Assembly: GCF_018860505.1 (NCBI RefSeq)
Contig: NZ_JAHKPU010000018.1
Location: forward strand, 1 to 64,000
DNA: 64,000 nucleotides
Direction: 5' to 3'
DNA from: Pacificibacter marinus
GTDB lineage: Bacteria > Pseudomonadota > Alphaproteobacteria > Rhodobacterales > Rhodobacteraceae
Part shown: one piece after another, positions 15,859 to 24,857 of the stretch
How positions within the stretch are numbered: the stretch's first letter is position 1
Layout of the letters: every line of letters begins with the position of its first letter
Program-made: the position numbers and the translations under genes
The notes under the pieces: model-generated
Database searches by the model: none
What the model saw: the letters and a program-made list of their open reading frames with translations, nothing else
Told to the model about the DNA's origin: nothing

Positions 15859-17136
15859 ATGACAGAACGCACCCAAGGATTTGACACATTGCAAATTCAC
15901 GCAGGCACAGCTCCGGACCCCGCCACCGGCGCGCGCCAAGTTCCAATTTATCAAACCACTGCTTATGAGTTTCGTGATGCAGAACATGCTGCGAAATTGT
16001 TCAACCTAGAAGAAGTCGGCTACATCTATTCGCGCCTGACCAACCCGACGGTGGCAGCATTGCAAAACCGCATCGCAGCACTTGAAGGCGGTGTGGGCGC
16101 TGTTTGTTGCTCATCTGGCCACGCGGCGCAGATCATGGCGCTATTCCCGCTCATGCAGCCAGGCACAAATATCGTTGCATCGACAAGACTTTACGGCGGG
16201 ACACTCACTCAATTCAGCCAGACATTCAAACGCTTTGGCTGGTCTGCAACCTTTGTCGATTTCGACGATCTGGACGCCGTGAAAGCAGCGATTGACGACG
16301 ACACCCGCGCGATTTTCTGTGAAACCATCGCCAATCCCGGCGGCTATATCACCGACCTCGATGCAGTATCCGTGATTGCAAAAGATGCAGGCATTCCGCT
16401 GATCGTCGACAACACCACAGCCACGCCTTACCTGTGTCGCCCGTTTGATCACGGCGCCACTTTGGTGGTGCATTCGACCACGAAATACATGACCGGCAAC
16501 GGCACTGTGACTGGCGGCTGTGTTGTGGATTCGGGCAATTTCGACTGGATGGCCTCTGACAAATTCCCATCGCTCAGCCAGCCCGAGCCTGCCTACCACG
16601 GCTTGTGCTTTGGCGCGGCTTTGGGACCAATGGCGTTCACCTTCCACGGCATCGCCATTGGGCTGCGCGATCTCGGTATGACCATGAACCCGCAAGGCGC
16701 ACATTACACGCTGATGGGCATTGAAACCCTATCTTTGCGGATGCAACGCCATGTGGAAAACGCAGCTAAAGTCGCGGAATGGCTGGAAAAAGACCCCCGT
16801 GTTGAGGCTGTAACCTACGCAGGTTTGGAGTCATCCCCTTACAAAGAACGCATGGCCCGCATCTGTCCAAAAGGCGCTGGTGGCTTGTTCACCGTGGCGC
16901 TCAAAGGCGGCTATGACGCTTGTGTGGCGACCGTGGATAAGATGGAGCTGTTTTCCCATGTGGCCAACTTGGGCGACACGCGGTCCTTGGTGATCCACCC
17001 TGCGTCCACCACCCACCGTCAGTTGCCTGAGGCAGATCAAATCAAAGCCGGCGCGTCGCCAAATGTGCTGCGCTTGTCCATCGGCATTGAAGATGTGGCG
17101 GATATTATTGCTGATTTAGATCAAGCTATGGCATAG
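15859..17136 (+). CDS. metY: O-acetylhomoserine sulfhydrylase (aminocarboxypropyltransferase)
   Basis: A PLP-dependent enzyme of the Cys/Met metabolism family that makes homocysteine from O-acetylhomoserine and sulfide. N-terminal GFDTLQIHAGTAPDPATGAR and the substrate region YIYSRLTNPTV are typical of MetY; the PLP-binding lysine is in VVHSTTKYMTGNGTVTGG (about residue 210). Length 425 aa fits MetY rather than the shorter MetB/MetC. A strong GAGGAGG ribosome site precedes ATG 15859. It is a single-gene unit ended by a clear terminator. I found no SAM riboswitch motif in the 60-bp leader. Confidence 0.95.
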   Translation: MTERTQGFDTLQIHAGTAPDPATGARQVPIYQTTAYEFRDAEHAAKLFNLEEVGYIYSRLTNPTVAALQNRIAALEGGVGAVCCSSGHAAQIMALFPLMQPGTNIVASTRLYGGTLTQFSQTFKRFGWSATFVDFDDLDAVKAAIDDDTRAIFCETIANPGGYITDLDAVSVIAKDAGIPLIVDNTTATPYLCRPFDHGATLVVHSTTKYMTGNGTVTGGCVVDSGNFDWMASDKFPSLSQPEPAYHGLCFGAALGPMAFTFHGIAIGLRDLGMTMNPQGAHYTLMGIETLSLRMQRHVENAAKVAEWLEKDPRVEAVTYAGLESSPYKERMARICPKGAGGLFTVALKGGYDACVATVDKMELFSHVANLGDTRSLVIHPASTTHRQLPEADQIKAGASPNVLRLSIGIEDVADIIADLDQAMA

Positions 17137-17183
17137 CGCCGATCACTCAAGCTATTCAGTAGCGCCAAAGACTATGAAGTGAC

Positions 17184-17215
17184 AAAACCCGCTCTCATTT
17201 GAGGGCGGGTTTTTC
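17184..17215 (+). terminator. Rho-independent terminator after metY
   Basis: AAACCCGC...GCGGGTTT with inner CTC/GAG pairs and a T-rich tail (TTTTTCTTT) about 50 bases after the metY stop. A textbook intrinsic terminator. Confidence 0.9.
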
Positions 17216-17313
17216 TTTGATTATCTAATATGATGTCATTTCGTTTTTCCCTCCCACATCCAACCAAATGCTGGATATGTAGACTTTTCCGCCTCTGAGC
17301 CCGCAGTGATTGG

Positions 17314-17816
17314 TCAGGCATTTTCGTGATCAGGAAACGAGTCATTTGTGGACTGTGCTTGTTTTTCCTCCGTCGCTGGCGGAACAACGAGTCCAACGGT
17401 TTCAAACCTAGAAAACCATGAGATAGCCAAGAACATAGTCGCACACAGGATGAGGAAACCGAGGAAGTTTGGCTCATCCCCCCCCGAGCCGGACGATACG
17501 TACTTAGCACTTCAACCTGACTGACAAGCCCCCCCATACCAAGACTTATGATGACAACAGATGGCATAACCAGCAGGAAAAAACGTATATAACGTCCGAT
17601 GCCGCCCTTTAGATATAGCCATTTCCCACAGCCTCCGCAGATGTGAAAATCAAATCTGTTATACCCCTTAGAAGGATTGGTCTTTGCTATCAGGTTCGGG
17701 GGCTGCACGCGCTTGCAGCTCGGGCAACGAATGCCAACAAACTTTGACCATCTCGTTGGGGAACTCCCCTTTTGCACGGAACTCAAGCGAGGCGGCTTAT
17801 GAACAGTTCGTGACAC
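17314..17816 (-). pseudogene. Zinc-ribbon membrane protein with a frameshift at a G8 tract
   Basis: The first part (GTG start 17816) encodes a zinc ribbon (CPSCKRVQ ... ICGGCGKWLYLKGG; residues about 31-62) and a transmembrane helix (FFLLVMPSVVIISLGMGG). At eight consecutive G (minus strand; 17485-17478) the frame goes wrong: the continuing frame is basic and low in sense, while the next frame, reached if one G were added, encodes DEPNFLGFLILCATMFLAIS, a good second helix, and an acidic tail ending at TGA 17316-17314. A seven-G run also occurs earlier (17535-17529). So the gene is a probable two-helix membrane protein that is either broken, phase-variable, frameshift-decoded or mis-sequenced. 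No function is recognised; GTG is the first in-frame start and lacks a strong ribosome site. Confidence 0.55.
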
Positions 17817-17864
17817 GTGCTATCAATCCAATCATGCATTTCGATCCTTGACTATGCACCAAAC

Positions 17865-17948
17865 TCACTCAGCCTCCTTGGCGATCTCGGACTTGATGTA
17901 TTTGTCCATGATCTCGCCTGTAACGCTGACCCATTCTGTTTGGAGCAT
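17865..17948 (-). pseudogene. Duplicated 3' end of ccmG (fragment)
   Basis: The minus strand of 17868-17923 matches the last 56 coding bases of ccmG (18414-18469) at 52 of 56 positions and keeps its frame: EIMDKYIKSEIAKEAE then stop, against EIMDKYIKPEIAKAAE in ccmG. Upstream of it only eleven codons remain open (from ATG 17948) without ccmG similarity. It is a remnant of the ccmG tail, not a working gene. It and the real ccmG tail frame the DUF1871-like gene. Confidence 0.8.
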
Positions 17949-17963
17949 CTCAGACAGATACCT

Positions 17964-18311
17964 TCATTTATCAGGAAAAGTCCAAAGCTCTGAATCAGCT
18001 TGAATCGCTGCAACCACGCCTTCTGCGCGCACCAATGCATCTTGAAACGGGCCGTCTAACCCTATGTAATCCACTTCAATTTCAGCCAGAAAAGCAGATA
18101 CATCACAAGCAGCCTCCCCCCTTCTCAGCCGTCCTGCAGCCTGTACCAAATAGGTGTCATATTCATCCGCGAACGACAGGCAGTCCTCATCGTTCCATTT
18201 TTGGCCCTTAGGAAGCAGGCCAATTGGGTCCCACAGTGACCAACCGATGTCTCTTAATCGTGATAGCTTAAGCTTTGGCAGGGGCGTTAATGGCGGATCA
18301 AGTAATGGCAT
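17964..18311 (-). CDS. Small DUF1871-like cytoplasmic protein
   Basis: A 115-residue soluble acidic protein. The segments SLWDPIGLLP, FADEYDTYLVQAAGRLRRGE and the C-terminal helical region resemble the DUF1871 type (WDPIG ... DEYDxY ... LxxG), found as small stand-alone proteins often next to unrelated genes and sometimes considered immunity-like. ATG 18311 follows a GAGAGG ribosome site; an in-frame TTG at 18323 is less likely. It sits between the real ccmG 3' end and a duplicated copy of that end, which suggests it arrived by a recombination event. No catalytic residues are evident. Confidence 0.65.
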   Translation of the reverse strand: MPLLDPPLTPLPKLKLSRLRDIGWSLWDPIGLLPKGQKWNDEDCLSFADEYDTYLVQAAGRLRRGEAACDVSAFLAEIEVDYIGLDGPFQDALVRAEGVVAAIQADSELWTFPDK

Positions 18312-18410
18312 TAGACCTCTCAAAATATCTGATAGTTAAACACAGAACGAAACAACTCAAAAAAATTTATTGGCTCAAAGCAGTCATCATTTTCGCCTAA
18401 AAGCCCCCCC

Positions 18411-18950
18411 CTACTCAGCCGCCTTGGCAATCTCGGGCTTGATGTATTTGTCCATGATCTCGACTGTAATCGGCCCCGCAAAACGGTATGTGATCTCGCC
18501 CTCAGCATTCAAAATATAGGTCTCGGGCACGCCGTATAGCCCCCATTCAAGCGCTGTGCGCCCTGGTGCATCTGCGCCTATAGCCGTATAAGGATTTCCC
18601 AGGTCTGCCAAGAACCCAACAGCGGCATCCGCTTTGTCTTTGTAATTGATGCCATAGATGGTCACCCCCTCCTCTGCCATGGTTTCCAACTGAGGGTGCT
18701 CGGCACGACATGGGGCGCACCAAGAAGCCCAGTAGTTGACCAATTTGACGCCACCTGTGCGCAGCATGTCATCACTCAGTGGCGCGAGATCGCCAAGGGG
18801 TGTCACTTGCGCAATCGAGGGCGCGTCTTTGCCCGCTTTGGCAGAGGGCAATTGGTCAGGGTCTTCGCGGTTCATGCCAAAGATGAACAGGCTGGCCAGC
18901 CCAACGAACAAGACAGGTGGCAGGGCCATAAGGGGAGAAAATTTAGCCAT
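18411..18950 (-). CDS. ccmG: Thiol:disulfide interchange protein CcmG/DsbE (HelX)
   Basis: Reduces the apocytochrome c cysteine pair, or CcmH, in the periplasm during cytochrome c maturation. It has one N-terminal membrane anchor (residues about 9-26), then a thioredoxin fold with VNYWASWCAPCRAEHPQ (C78, C81) and the cis-proline loop YGVPETYILN. Length 179 aa fits the family. It is last of ccmA-ccmB-ccmC-ccmD-ccmG; its ATG overlaps the ccmD end. The gene ends in TAG beside a run of eight C (18404-18411), and its last 56 bases have a second copy at 17868-17923. Confidence 0.96.
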   Translation of the reverse strand: MAKFSPLMALPPVLFVGLASLFIFGMNREDPDQLPSAKAGKDAPSIAQVTPLGDLAPLSDDMLRTGGVKLVNYWASWCAPCRAEHPQLETMAEEGVTIYGINYKDKADAAVGFLADLGNPYTAIGADAPGRTALEWGLYGVPETYILNAEGEITYRFAGPITVEIMDKYIKPEIAKAAE

Positions 18951-19101
18951 TGGTTTTGCGGCGCTCCTCGGCAGCTTGTAGACGTTTTTTGATACGGGCA
19001 GCGCGGATCAGCGACAGCGCGATCAGCCCTCCCAGCAACACGAATGTGATCCCGTAGGCGGCGAAAACATCGCCCGCGTATTTTCCCAAATCAGGCATCA
19101 T
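18943..19101 (-). CDS. ccmD: Heme exporter protein CcmD
   Basis: A small gene lying between ccmC and ccmG: ATG 19101, 52 residues, TAA at 18945-18943. It has one central helix (YGITFVLLGGLIALSLI, about residues 16-32) followed by a basic tail (RAARIKKRLQAAEERRK), exactly the CcmD pattern. CcmD holds CcmE near the CcmABC heme-release complex in the inner membrane. It overlaps the ccmC stop (ATGA) and the ccmG start, so the genes are translationally coupled. Confidence 0.93.
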   Translation of the reverse strand: MMPDLGKYAGDVFAAYGITFVLLGGLIALSLIRAARIKKRLQAAEERRKTNG

Positions 19102-19832
19102 CCTTGAACCCTTTCGCGCATCTCAATAGCGTGCAGGCGGCGCGCCCGAATTTCTGTACGGGTGCGTAAAATCACCAGCGCCAAGAACAATAATACAAAG
19201 CCCGCGAGCGCCACCAAGGCCGGATACCAAAACACATCCGCGACGTTTTCAGCCTTGTCCAACGACAAGGACGCGCCTTGGTGCAAACCTTGGTTCCAAA
19301 AGTTCACCGCATAGCGTGACAGAACGGCAAAGACAGACCCGACAAGGCATAAGACTGAGGTGAGATCTGCGGCTGTGTCGGGGTCTTCGATGGCTTCCCA
19401 AAGCGCTAAGTATCCGACATAAAACAAAAATAGGATCAAAAATGACGTCAGACGCGGGTCCCATTCCCAATATGTGCCCCACATCGGCTTGCCCCAAATC
19501 GCGCCGGATGCCAACGCGATCAATGTCATCACCATCCCCACAGGTGCGGCAGCTTTCGCGGCCAGCACAGACACATGGTGGCGGCGGATCAGCCAGATCA
19601 AGGAGGCAACCAGCATCATCAGCCAAGCGTTGATCGCGATCATAGCAGAGGGCACATGGATATAGAAAATCTTGACAGTAGCGCCCTGACGATAATCATC
19701 TGGAGTGAAAAAGAACCCCCAAACCAACCCCGCTAGAAACAGCACAGCCGCAAAAATGGAGATGACAGGCAAAGCCTTGTCCGTCCAAGTCATAAACTTG
19801 CGCGGATTTGCCCATTCCCAAAGTGACGCCAT
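19098..19832 (-). CDS. ccmC: Heme ABC transporter permease CcmC
   Basis: A 244-residue inner-membrane protein with six helices. The heme-handling tryptophan-rich motif WGKPMWGTYWEWDPR lies about residues 113-127, flanked by the conserved histidines in FYIHVPSAM and WNQGLHQGASLS. CcmC attaches heme to CcmE in the periplasm for cytochrome c maturation. It overlaps ccmD by four bases and follows ccmB after 111 bp. Confidence 0.96.
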   Translation of the reverse strand: MASLWEWANPRKFMTWTDKALPVISIFAAVLFLAGLVWGFFFTPDDYRQGATVKIFYIHVPSAMIAINAWLMMLVASLIWLIRRHHVSVLAAKAAAPVGMVMTLIALASGAIWGKPMWGTYWEWDPRLTSFLILFLFYVGYLALWEAIEDPDTAADLTSVLCLVGSVFAVLSRYAVNFWNQGLHQGASLSLDKAENVADVFWYPALVALAGFVLLFLALVILRTRTEIRARRLHAIEMRERVQG

Positions 19833-19943
19833 GTGTTTCTCCCCGATTTGACGCTCACCTTAGGGGGTCGCGTCGGTGTTCTCAACTCAACATCGCGTTA
19901 TTGCGTTCTGCCGCATTCCAGCTCAAATATAAGGCAAAATACT

Positions 19944-20600
19944 TTAACGCAATGATATGCGAATGGCTGCGGCTGCGGCAAAGGGCAGCAAAGCAATCGC
20001 CCCCGCCGAAATCCCGCCTTGCATCAACAAAGGTGTCATGACGTCAAAGCCTTGCGCGCCACGTCGGACCACTTCGGCCCCGAAAATCAATGTCGGAATA
20101 TAAAGTGGCAAAACGAGCAGGCTCATCAACAACCCACCACGTTTGAGCCCCACAGTGATCGCCGCCCCAAAGGCACCGATGAATGACAAAGCGGGCGTGC
20201 CAATCAACAACGTGACGATCAGCCAAGTATAAGCCGCCCCATCAAGGTGTAGCAAAACACCCAACATCGGGGCTGCGATTACCAAAGGCAGGCCTGTAGT
20301 GATCCAATGCGCCAAGGCTTTCATCGCGACCAAACCTTCGAGCGGCACAGGGGCCGTAGCCAAAAGATCAAGCGAGCCGTCCTCGTAATCAAGCGCAAAA
20401 ATACGGTCCAACGATAGCAGACAGGCCAGCAAGGCCCCCACCCAAAGCACTCCAGGGGCGATGGCGGCAAGGCGTTCGGAATTGGGGCCGACCCCAAAGG
20501 GTACAAGCGTGACAAGGATCAAAAAGAATCCCAAGCCAAGGCCAAATCCGCCGCCAGCACGCAGCGCCAAAATGAGATCGCGCATCAGAAGCCGGATCAT
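19944..20600 (-). CDS. ccmB: Heme exporter protein CcmB
   Basis: A 218-residue six-helix membrane subunit of the CcmAB ABC transporter, which uses ATP to free holo-CcmE. It has the family opening [15 protein letters not shown] and the segment [17 protein letters not shown] (residues about 64-80) typical of CcmB. It overlaps ccmA by four bases. The 111-bp gap to ccmC holds no gene. Confidence 0.95.
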   Translation of the reverse strand: MIRLLMRDLILALRAGGGFGLGLGFFLILVTLVPFGVGPNSERLAAIAPGVLWVGALLACLLSLDRIFALDYEDGSLDLLATAPVPLEGLVAMKALAHWITTGLPLVIAAPMLGVLLHLDGAAYTWLIVTLLIGTPALSFIGAFGAAITVGLKRGGLLMSLLVLPLYIPTLIFGAEVVRRGAQGFDVMTPLLMQGGISAGAIALLPFAAAAAIRISLR

Positions 20601-21217
20601 AAAAAGGCCTCGTCAAAAGCGCCGGACATGACTTGGGGATCGGCGCGAAACGGGGCGACATCCAAGACCTGCGCGTCAAAGCCAAGGTCGATATGGGTGG
20701 CCACGATCAAAGCGCCCCCTTGAGCGATATGATTGGCGACAGCTGCGGCAAACAAGGCGACTGATGCCGCATCGAGCGACACCGTCGGTTCATCCAAAAC
20801 CCAAACTGGGCGGCCCGTGACCAACAACCGCGCCAGACCCAAGCGGCGTTTTTGACCAGCAGACAGATTGCCCGCAAGCCGGTCCGCGAGGGCCGTCAGA
20901 TCAAAGGCGGTTAGCGCAGGTTCAATGTCGCCGCCGCCATAAACGCCTGCCCAAAATTTCAGATTTTCAGCAGCCGTCAGGGTCGATTTCAATCCATCGG
21001 CATGAGCGGCATAGGCCACGGCATCATCAGCGCAAGTGACAGTGCCCGACAACGGTGATTGCAGCCCTGCCAATGTGCGCAACAACGTGGTCTTGCCTGC
21101 CCCATTGGGACCACGCAGCACCAAGACTTCGCCTGCCCCGACAGTAAAATTAAGGCCTTCCAAAACAGGAATACCGCCGCGCGCAATGCTAAGATTGGTG
21201 ACAGATAGGATGCTCAT
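20597..21217 (-). CDS. ccmA: Heme ABC exporter ATP-binding protein CcmA
   Basis: A 206-residue ABC ATPase: Walker [13 protein letters not shown] (residues about 35-46), signature [16 protein letters not shown], Walker [13 protein letters not shown], and the H-loop ATHIDLG. It powers CcmB in cytochrome c maturation on the cytoplasmic face. It starts the ccm block, downstream of secDF and the Mth938 gene, in the known Rhodobacter helA-helB-helC-helD-helX order. Confidence 0.96.
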   Translation of the reverse strand: MSILSVTNLSIARGGIPVLEGLNFTVGAGEVLVLRGPNGAGKTTLLRTLAGLQSPLSGTVTCADDAVAYAAHADGLKSTLTAAENLKFWAGVYGGGDIEPALTAFDLTALADRLAGNLSAGQKRRLGLARLLVTGRPVWVLDEPTVSLDAASVALFAAAVANHIAQGGALIVATHIDLGFDAQVLDVAPFRADPQVMSGAFDEAFL

Positions 21218-21247
21218 GAGGTCAGCCTACAGGCATTTATGCAGGCA

Positions 21248-21604
21248 TCAAACAGGTAAGAGTGCCACAGCGACACGGCGGCCCTCTGAGGCCAAGATAT
21301 TATAACTGCGACATGCGGTTGGGGTCGCCATAACTTCGGCCCCGATGCCCGCGTCATCAAGCGAACGCCGCAGGTCCGCTGGCAAATAGGCCAACTGTTC
21401 ACCGGTGCCAAAGACGATAAAATCAACCTGACCTTTGAGAGCCAGCAAAGGCGCTGCATCATCAAAGCCGCCCCAAGCCGACACATCCGCCGCCAACATC
21501 AACATCGCGCCTGTATGCACTTCGCCTTGAACTCGAAAGAACCCTGGACCGTAGCTGTCAATCGGCACAGCGCCGTCAAAGGCCATCTCATTAATATGCA
21601 TCAT
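21248..21604 (-). CDS. Mth938-like (DUF498/NDUFAF3-related) protein
   Basis: A 118-residue small soluble protein with the core VDFIVFGTGEQLAYLPADLR (residues about 60-79) and the tail CRSYNILASEGRRVAVALLPV, which match the Mth938 domain family. Eukaryotic relatives assist assembly of respiratory complex I. It sits between secDF and ccmA, a common alphaproteobacterial order that supports a role near membrane-protein or respiratory biogenesis. Start ATG 21604 has a GGAG site; ATG 21601 is directly adjacent. Confidence 0.85.
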   Translation of the reverse strand: MMHINEMAFDGAVPIDSYGPGFFRVQGEVHTGAMLMLAADVSAWGGFDDAAPLLALKGQVDFIVFGTGEQLAYLPADLRRSLDDAGIGAEVMATPTACRSYNILASEGRRVAVALLPV

Positions 21605-21652
21605 GCGCTCCGTTTATGGCGTGTGATTTGTCAAAGTGGTCAGCAGAGCGGA

Positions 21653-24280
21653 TTAAACCGCGCTGCCATCTGCTTGAATACCAGGTGTCGGATCTTTCTT
21701 TTCCCAGTCGCGTTTCACACCGAGCCACAGCAAGATGTTGGATGCAACAAAGACCGAAGACCACGTCCCGACAACGACACCCAAAGTCATGGCGAAGACA
21801 AAGCCACGGATCACATCACCGCCCAAAACCAATAGAGCGATCAAAGCGATCAAAGTGGTGCCAGAGGTCATGATTGTCCGCGCCAAAGTGTCGTTGATCG
21901 ACAGGTTCAAAATACCAGACAGCGGCATCTTTTTATACTTACGTAGGTTTTCACGCACACGGTCAAACACAACAACAGTGTCATTGAGCGAATACCCCAC
22001 GATGGTCAAAAGCGCCGCGATAATCGTTAAATCGAACTGGATTTTGAAAATCGCGAAAATACCAATGGTGATGGCAACGTCATGGACCAAGGCCACAACA
22101 GCGCCCACGGCGAACTGCCATTCAAAGCGCAACCAGATGTAGAACAGCACCGCGCCAATGGCTGCCATAACAGCCAAGACAGCTGTCGTGATCAACTCAC
22201 CCGACACTTTAGGACCAACAGATTCCACGGATGGGAAAGTGATCGTAGGGTCAACGGTTTGCAAAGCTTCTTCAACAATGGCGATGGTTTCAGGCGTAAC
22301 AGCTTCGACTTCGTCTTGCGCCTCAATCCGCACCATGGCCACATGTTGGTCTTCGTCAAAGGTTGGATCAAACACTTCGGTGATGGTTATATCGCCAAGC
22401 CCTAAAGGCTCCATCGCGGCACGATAATCCGAGACGCTGACAGCGCTTTCAGACTGGGTGCGAATGGTTGTGCCACCACGAAAATCGATGCCAAAGTTCA
22501 GCCCGAACATAAAGAACGCAACCACAGCCGCGATCACCATAGCCCCTGACAGGCCAGAGGTGTATTTGCCCAATTTGAAAAAATCGACGGTGGTATCGTC
22601 ACGCACAAGTTTGACACCTTTGAGCGTCCAGCCCTTGCGGTTCTTGCGGTGATACCAGATCGCCACCATCGCGCGTGTCACATAGATCGCGGTGAACACG
22701 GATGTCAAAATGCCCAAGGCCAAAGTCACAGCAAAGCCTTTCACCGGACCAGATCCCATAACGAACAAGATAGCCGCGGTAATAAAGGTTGTGATATTGG
22801 CATCGACAATCGCCGACAGGGCTTTCTCGTAACCAAGCTCAATCGCGCGCCCCGGCCCTTTCGAGGTTTTCAATTCTTCGCGAATACGCTCGAACACCAA
22901 CACATTGGCGTCCACAGCCATACCCACGGTCAACACGATCCCCGCGATGCCGGGCAATGTCAGCGTCGCGCCAATGGCGGACAAGAACCCAAACAAGATC
23001 GCAACGTTGATGATCAAGGCGATATTGGCGAACATGCCAAACAACCCGTAAGCCAGCCCCATGAACACAAGCACAGCGGCAAACGCGACCATTGTTGCGA
23101 TCTTACCGGCTGCGATGGAATCTGCGCCAAGCTCTGGCCCGATGGTGCGTTCCTCAAGGAAATTGATTTTGGCAGGCAAAGCCCCAGCGCGCAGTAAAAC
23201 AGCCAATTCGGTGCTTTCCTCGATGGTGAAATTGCCCGAAATCTGACCAGAGCCGCCACGAATGGCCTCGTTGATCACAGGGGCAGAAATCACTTCGTTG
23301 TCCAAGACAATCGCGAAAGGCGCGCCAACATTTGCCGCAGTGTAGTCGCCAAATTTGCGGGCCCCCGATGGGTTGAACCGGAAGGTCACAGCAGGTGCGC
23401 CGTTTTGGTCAAAGGCTGGCTGGCTGTCGGTCAATTCGTCGCCTGTCACGACAGGCGTGTCTTCCAACACGTAGTAAACGCCATTGCCCGAAATATCAGC
23501 GGCAAGGAAATTGCGTGCGCCGGGGGCTTGGTCAGGGTTCGATGTCTGACCTACAACAGGGTGGAACGTCAGTTTGGCGGTGGTGCCAATCAAGGACTTC
23601 AGCTCTGCTGCAGATCCGATCCCAGGCACCTGAATAAGAATACGATCTTCGCCTTGACGCTGGATCGTTGGTTCGCGTGTGCCGACCTCATCCACACGAC
23701 GGCGAATGATCTCAAGCGATTGCTGCATGGTGCGATCGTCTGTTGCGGCACGTTCGGCCTCTGACAGCTCAATCGAAATCACGTCATTGTTGGCACTCAC
23801 CACGATGTCGTTTTGTCCTGCTGCGGTCAAAGACACCACAGGCGTGGACAAAGCGCGGACTGTGCGCAATGCGGTTTCCATTTGGTCCGCATTGGAAATA
23901 CGCACCCGCAACAAACCGTCGGGCGCGTCTAGGCGGCGGATCGTGCCGACTGTGGCACGCTCATCGCGCAAAGCGTCGCGCACCGCGGGCCAATAGCCGT
24001 CCATACGTGTCGCGTAGACCTCGTTCACGTCCACTTCGCCCAACAAATGCGCCCCGCCGCGCAGATCAAGCCCGAGATTAACCACGTTAGACGCCAGCCA
24101 TGAGGGCCAAGCGTCGCGTTCGGCCGCCAAGATTTCTGTCTCTCCAGAGGTTTCAATCGTGGCTATCGCCTGATTGTGGGCGTCAACGCGGTTGTAAAAC
24201 CCGTTGGGCAAGGCTGCATAAAGACCGAGGGCAACAAAGCCCCAAATTACGATCCGTTTCCAAAGAGAGAAGTTGAGCAT
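21653..24280 (-). CDS. secDF: Protein translocase subunits SecD and SecF fused
   Basis: An 875-residue fusion. The SecD half has a first helix, the motif LGLDLRGGAHLLGEV (residues about 67-81), a large periplasmic domain and VGMAVDANVLVFERIREELK (about 480); the SecF half begins about 555 and shows FGIDFRGGTTIRT and the helix region GYSLNDTVVVFDRVREN. There are twelve helices in total. SecDF uses the proton motive force to help preproteins exit SecYEG. It follows yajC with a 177-bp gap containing a stem-loop, and is the second gene of the yajC-secDF-Mth938-ccm array. Confidence 0.96.
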   Translation of the reverse strand: MLNFSLWKRIVIWGFVALGLYAALPNGFYNRVDAHNQAIATIETSGETEILAAERDAWPSWLASNVVNLGLDLRGGAHLLGEVDVNEVYATRMDGYWPAVRDALRDERATVGTIRRLDAPDGLLRVRISNADQMETALRTVRALSTPVVSLTAAGQNDIVVSANNDVISIELSEAERAATDDRTMQQSLEIIRRRVDEVGTREPTIQRQGEDRILIQVPGIGSAAELKSLIGTTAKLTFHPVVGQTSNPDQAPGARNFLAADISGNGVYYVLEDTPVVTGDELTDSQPAFDQNGAPAVTFRFNPSGARKFGDYTAANVGAPFAIVLDNEVISAPVINEAIRGGSGQISGNFTIEESTELAVLLRAGALPAKINFLEERTIGPELGADSIAAGKIATMVAFAAVLVFMGLAYGLFGMFANIALIINVAILFGFLSAIGATLTLPGIAGIVLTVGMAVDANVLVFERIREELKTSKGPGRAIELGYEKALSAIVDANITTFITAAILFVMGSGPVKGFAVTLALGILTSVFTAIYVTRAMVAIWYHRKNRKGWTLKGVKLVRDDTTVDFFKLGKYTSGLSGAMVIAAVVAFFMFGLNFGIDFRGGTTIRTQSESAVSVSDYRAAMEPLGLGDITITEVFDPTFDEDQHVAMVRIEAQDEVEAVTPETIAIVEEALQTVDPTITFPSVESVGPKVSGELITTAVLAVMAAIGAVLFYIWLRFEWQFAVGAVVALVHDVAITIGIFAIFKIQFDLTIIAALLTIVGYSLNDTVVVFDRVRENLRKYKKMPLSGILNLSINDTLARTIMTSGTTLIALIALLVLGGDVIRGFVFAMTLGVVVGTWSSVFVASNILLWLGVKRDWEKKDPTPGIQADGSAV

Positions 24281-24355
24281 GTCACAGCCTATATGCGGGG
24301 GCGCGGGTGCAAAGAAAATCGCAGAATGCGCGGATTATTTTAGAGGTTTTAAAAT

Positions 24356-24409
24356 GATCGTCTTAAAGCTGTCGTGTTAAAACAGTCTTTCAAACGATCG
24401 CCTTAAAAC
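24356..24409. repeat. Imperfect direct repeats between yajC and secDF
   Basis: GATCGTCTTAAAGC (24356-24369), GTCGTGTTAAAAC (24371-24383) and GATCGCCTTAAAAC (24396-24409) are near-repeats of one unit, spaced about 15-25 bp. They lie in the untranslated stretch between yajC and secDF. The function is unknown; they could be protein-binding sites or simple expansion. Confidence 0.45.
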
Positions 24410-24413
24410 AATC

Positions 24414-24439
24414 AAAGGCCCGCAGTTGCGCAGGCCTTT
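24414..24439 (-). terminator. Stem-loop downstream of yajC
   Basis: AAAGGCC (24414-24420) pairs with GGCCTTT (24433-24439), with inner CGCA/TGCG pairs. It lies 19 bases past the yajC stop. On the minus strand it is followed by GATTGTTTTAA, a modest U-run. It may be a partial terminator that lowers secDF relative to yajC. Confidence 0.6.
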
Positions 24440-24457
24440 GTGTAATATATCAAACGC

Positions 24458-24781
24458 TTAGGACGCTGGCTCTGTTTTGGAAACCACATTCGCCAATGTG
24501 CCTTTGAGAACGCGCACTTTAACGCCTTCAGCGATTTCGACTTCCAATTCGCCGTCTTCTTTCACTTTGGTCACTTTGCCCAAAATCCCGCCTGCTGTCA
24601 CAACCGTATCGCCGCGACGCACCGCTTCGATCATCGCTTTGTGCTCTTTGGCTTTTTTCTGCTGTGGGCGGATCATAAGGAAATACATGATCGCGAAAAT
24701 CGCAATCAGTGGCACAAATTGCATAATTGGGTTTGCGCCTGCGCCGCCTGCGGCCTGAGCATATGCTGGAGTTACGAACAT
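24458..24781 (-). CDS. yajC: Preprotein translocase accessory protein YajC
   Basis: A 107-residue protein with one N-terminal helix (MQFVPLIAIFAIMYFLMIRP, about residues 20-39), the YajC signature RPQQKKAKEHKAMIEAVRRG, and a beta-rich cytoplasmic tail. YajC associates with SecDF in the inner membrane. ATG 24781 has an AAAGGACG site; the frame extends to 24808 without one. It heads the array; an inverted repeat sits in its upstream region. Confidence 0.95.
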   Translation of the reverse strand: MFVTPAYAQAAGGAGANPIMQFVPLIAIFAIMYFLMIRPQQKKAKEHKAMIEAVRRGDTVVTAGGILGKVTKVKEDGELEVEIAEGVKVRVLKGTLANVVSKTEPAS

Positions 24782-24857
24782 TAAGTCGTCCTTTTGATAG
24801 CTGCACAAAGGCCATCCCTTGTGCGAAAATTACAAAGCAAGAGGCAGATTCCACCCC

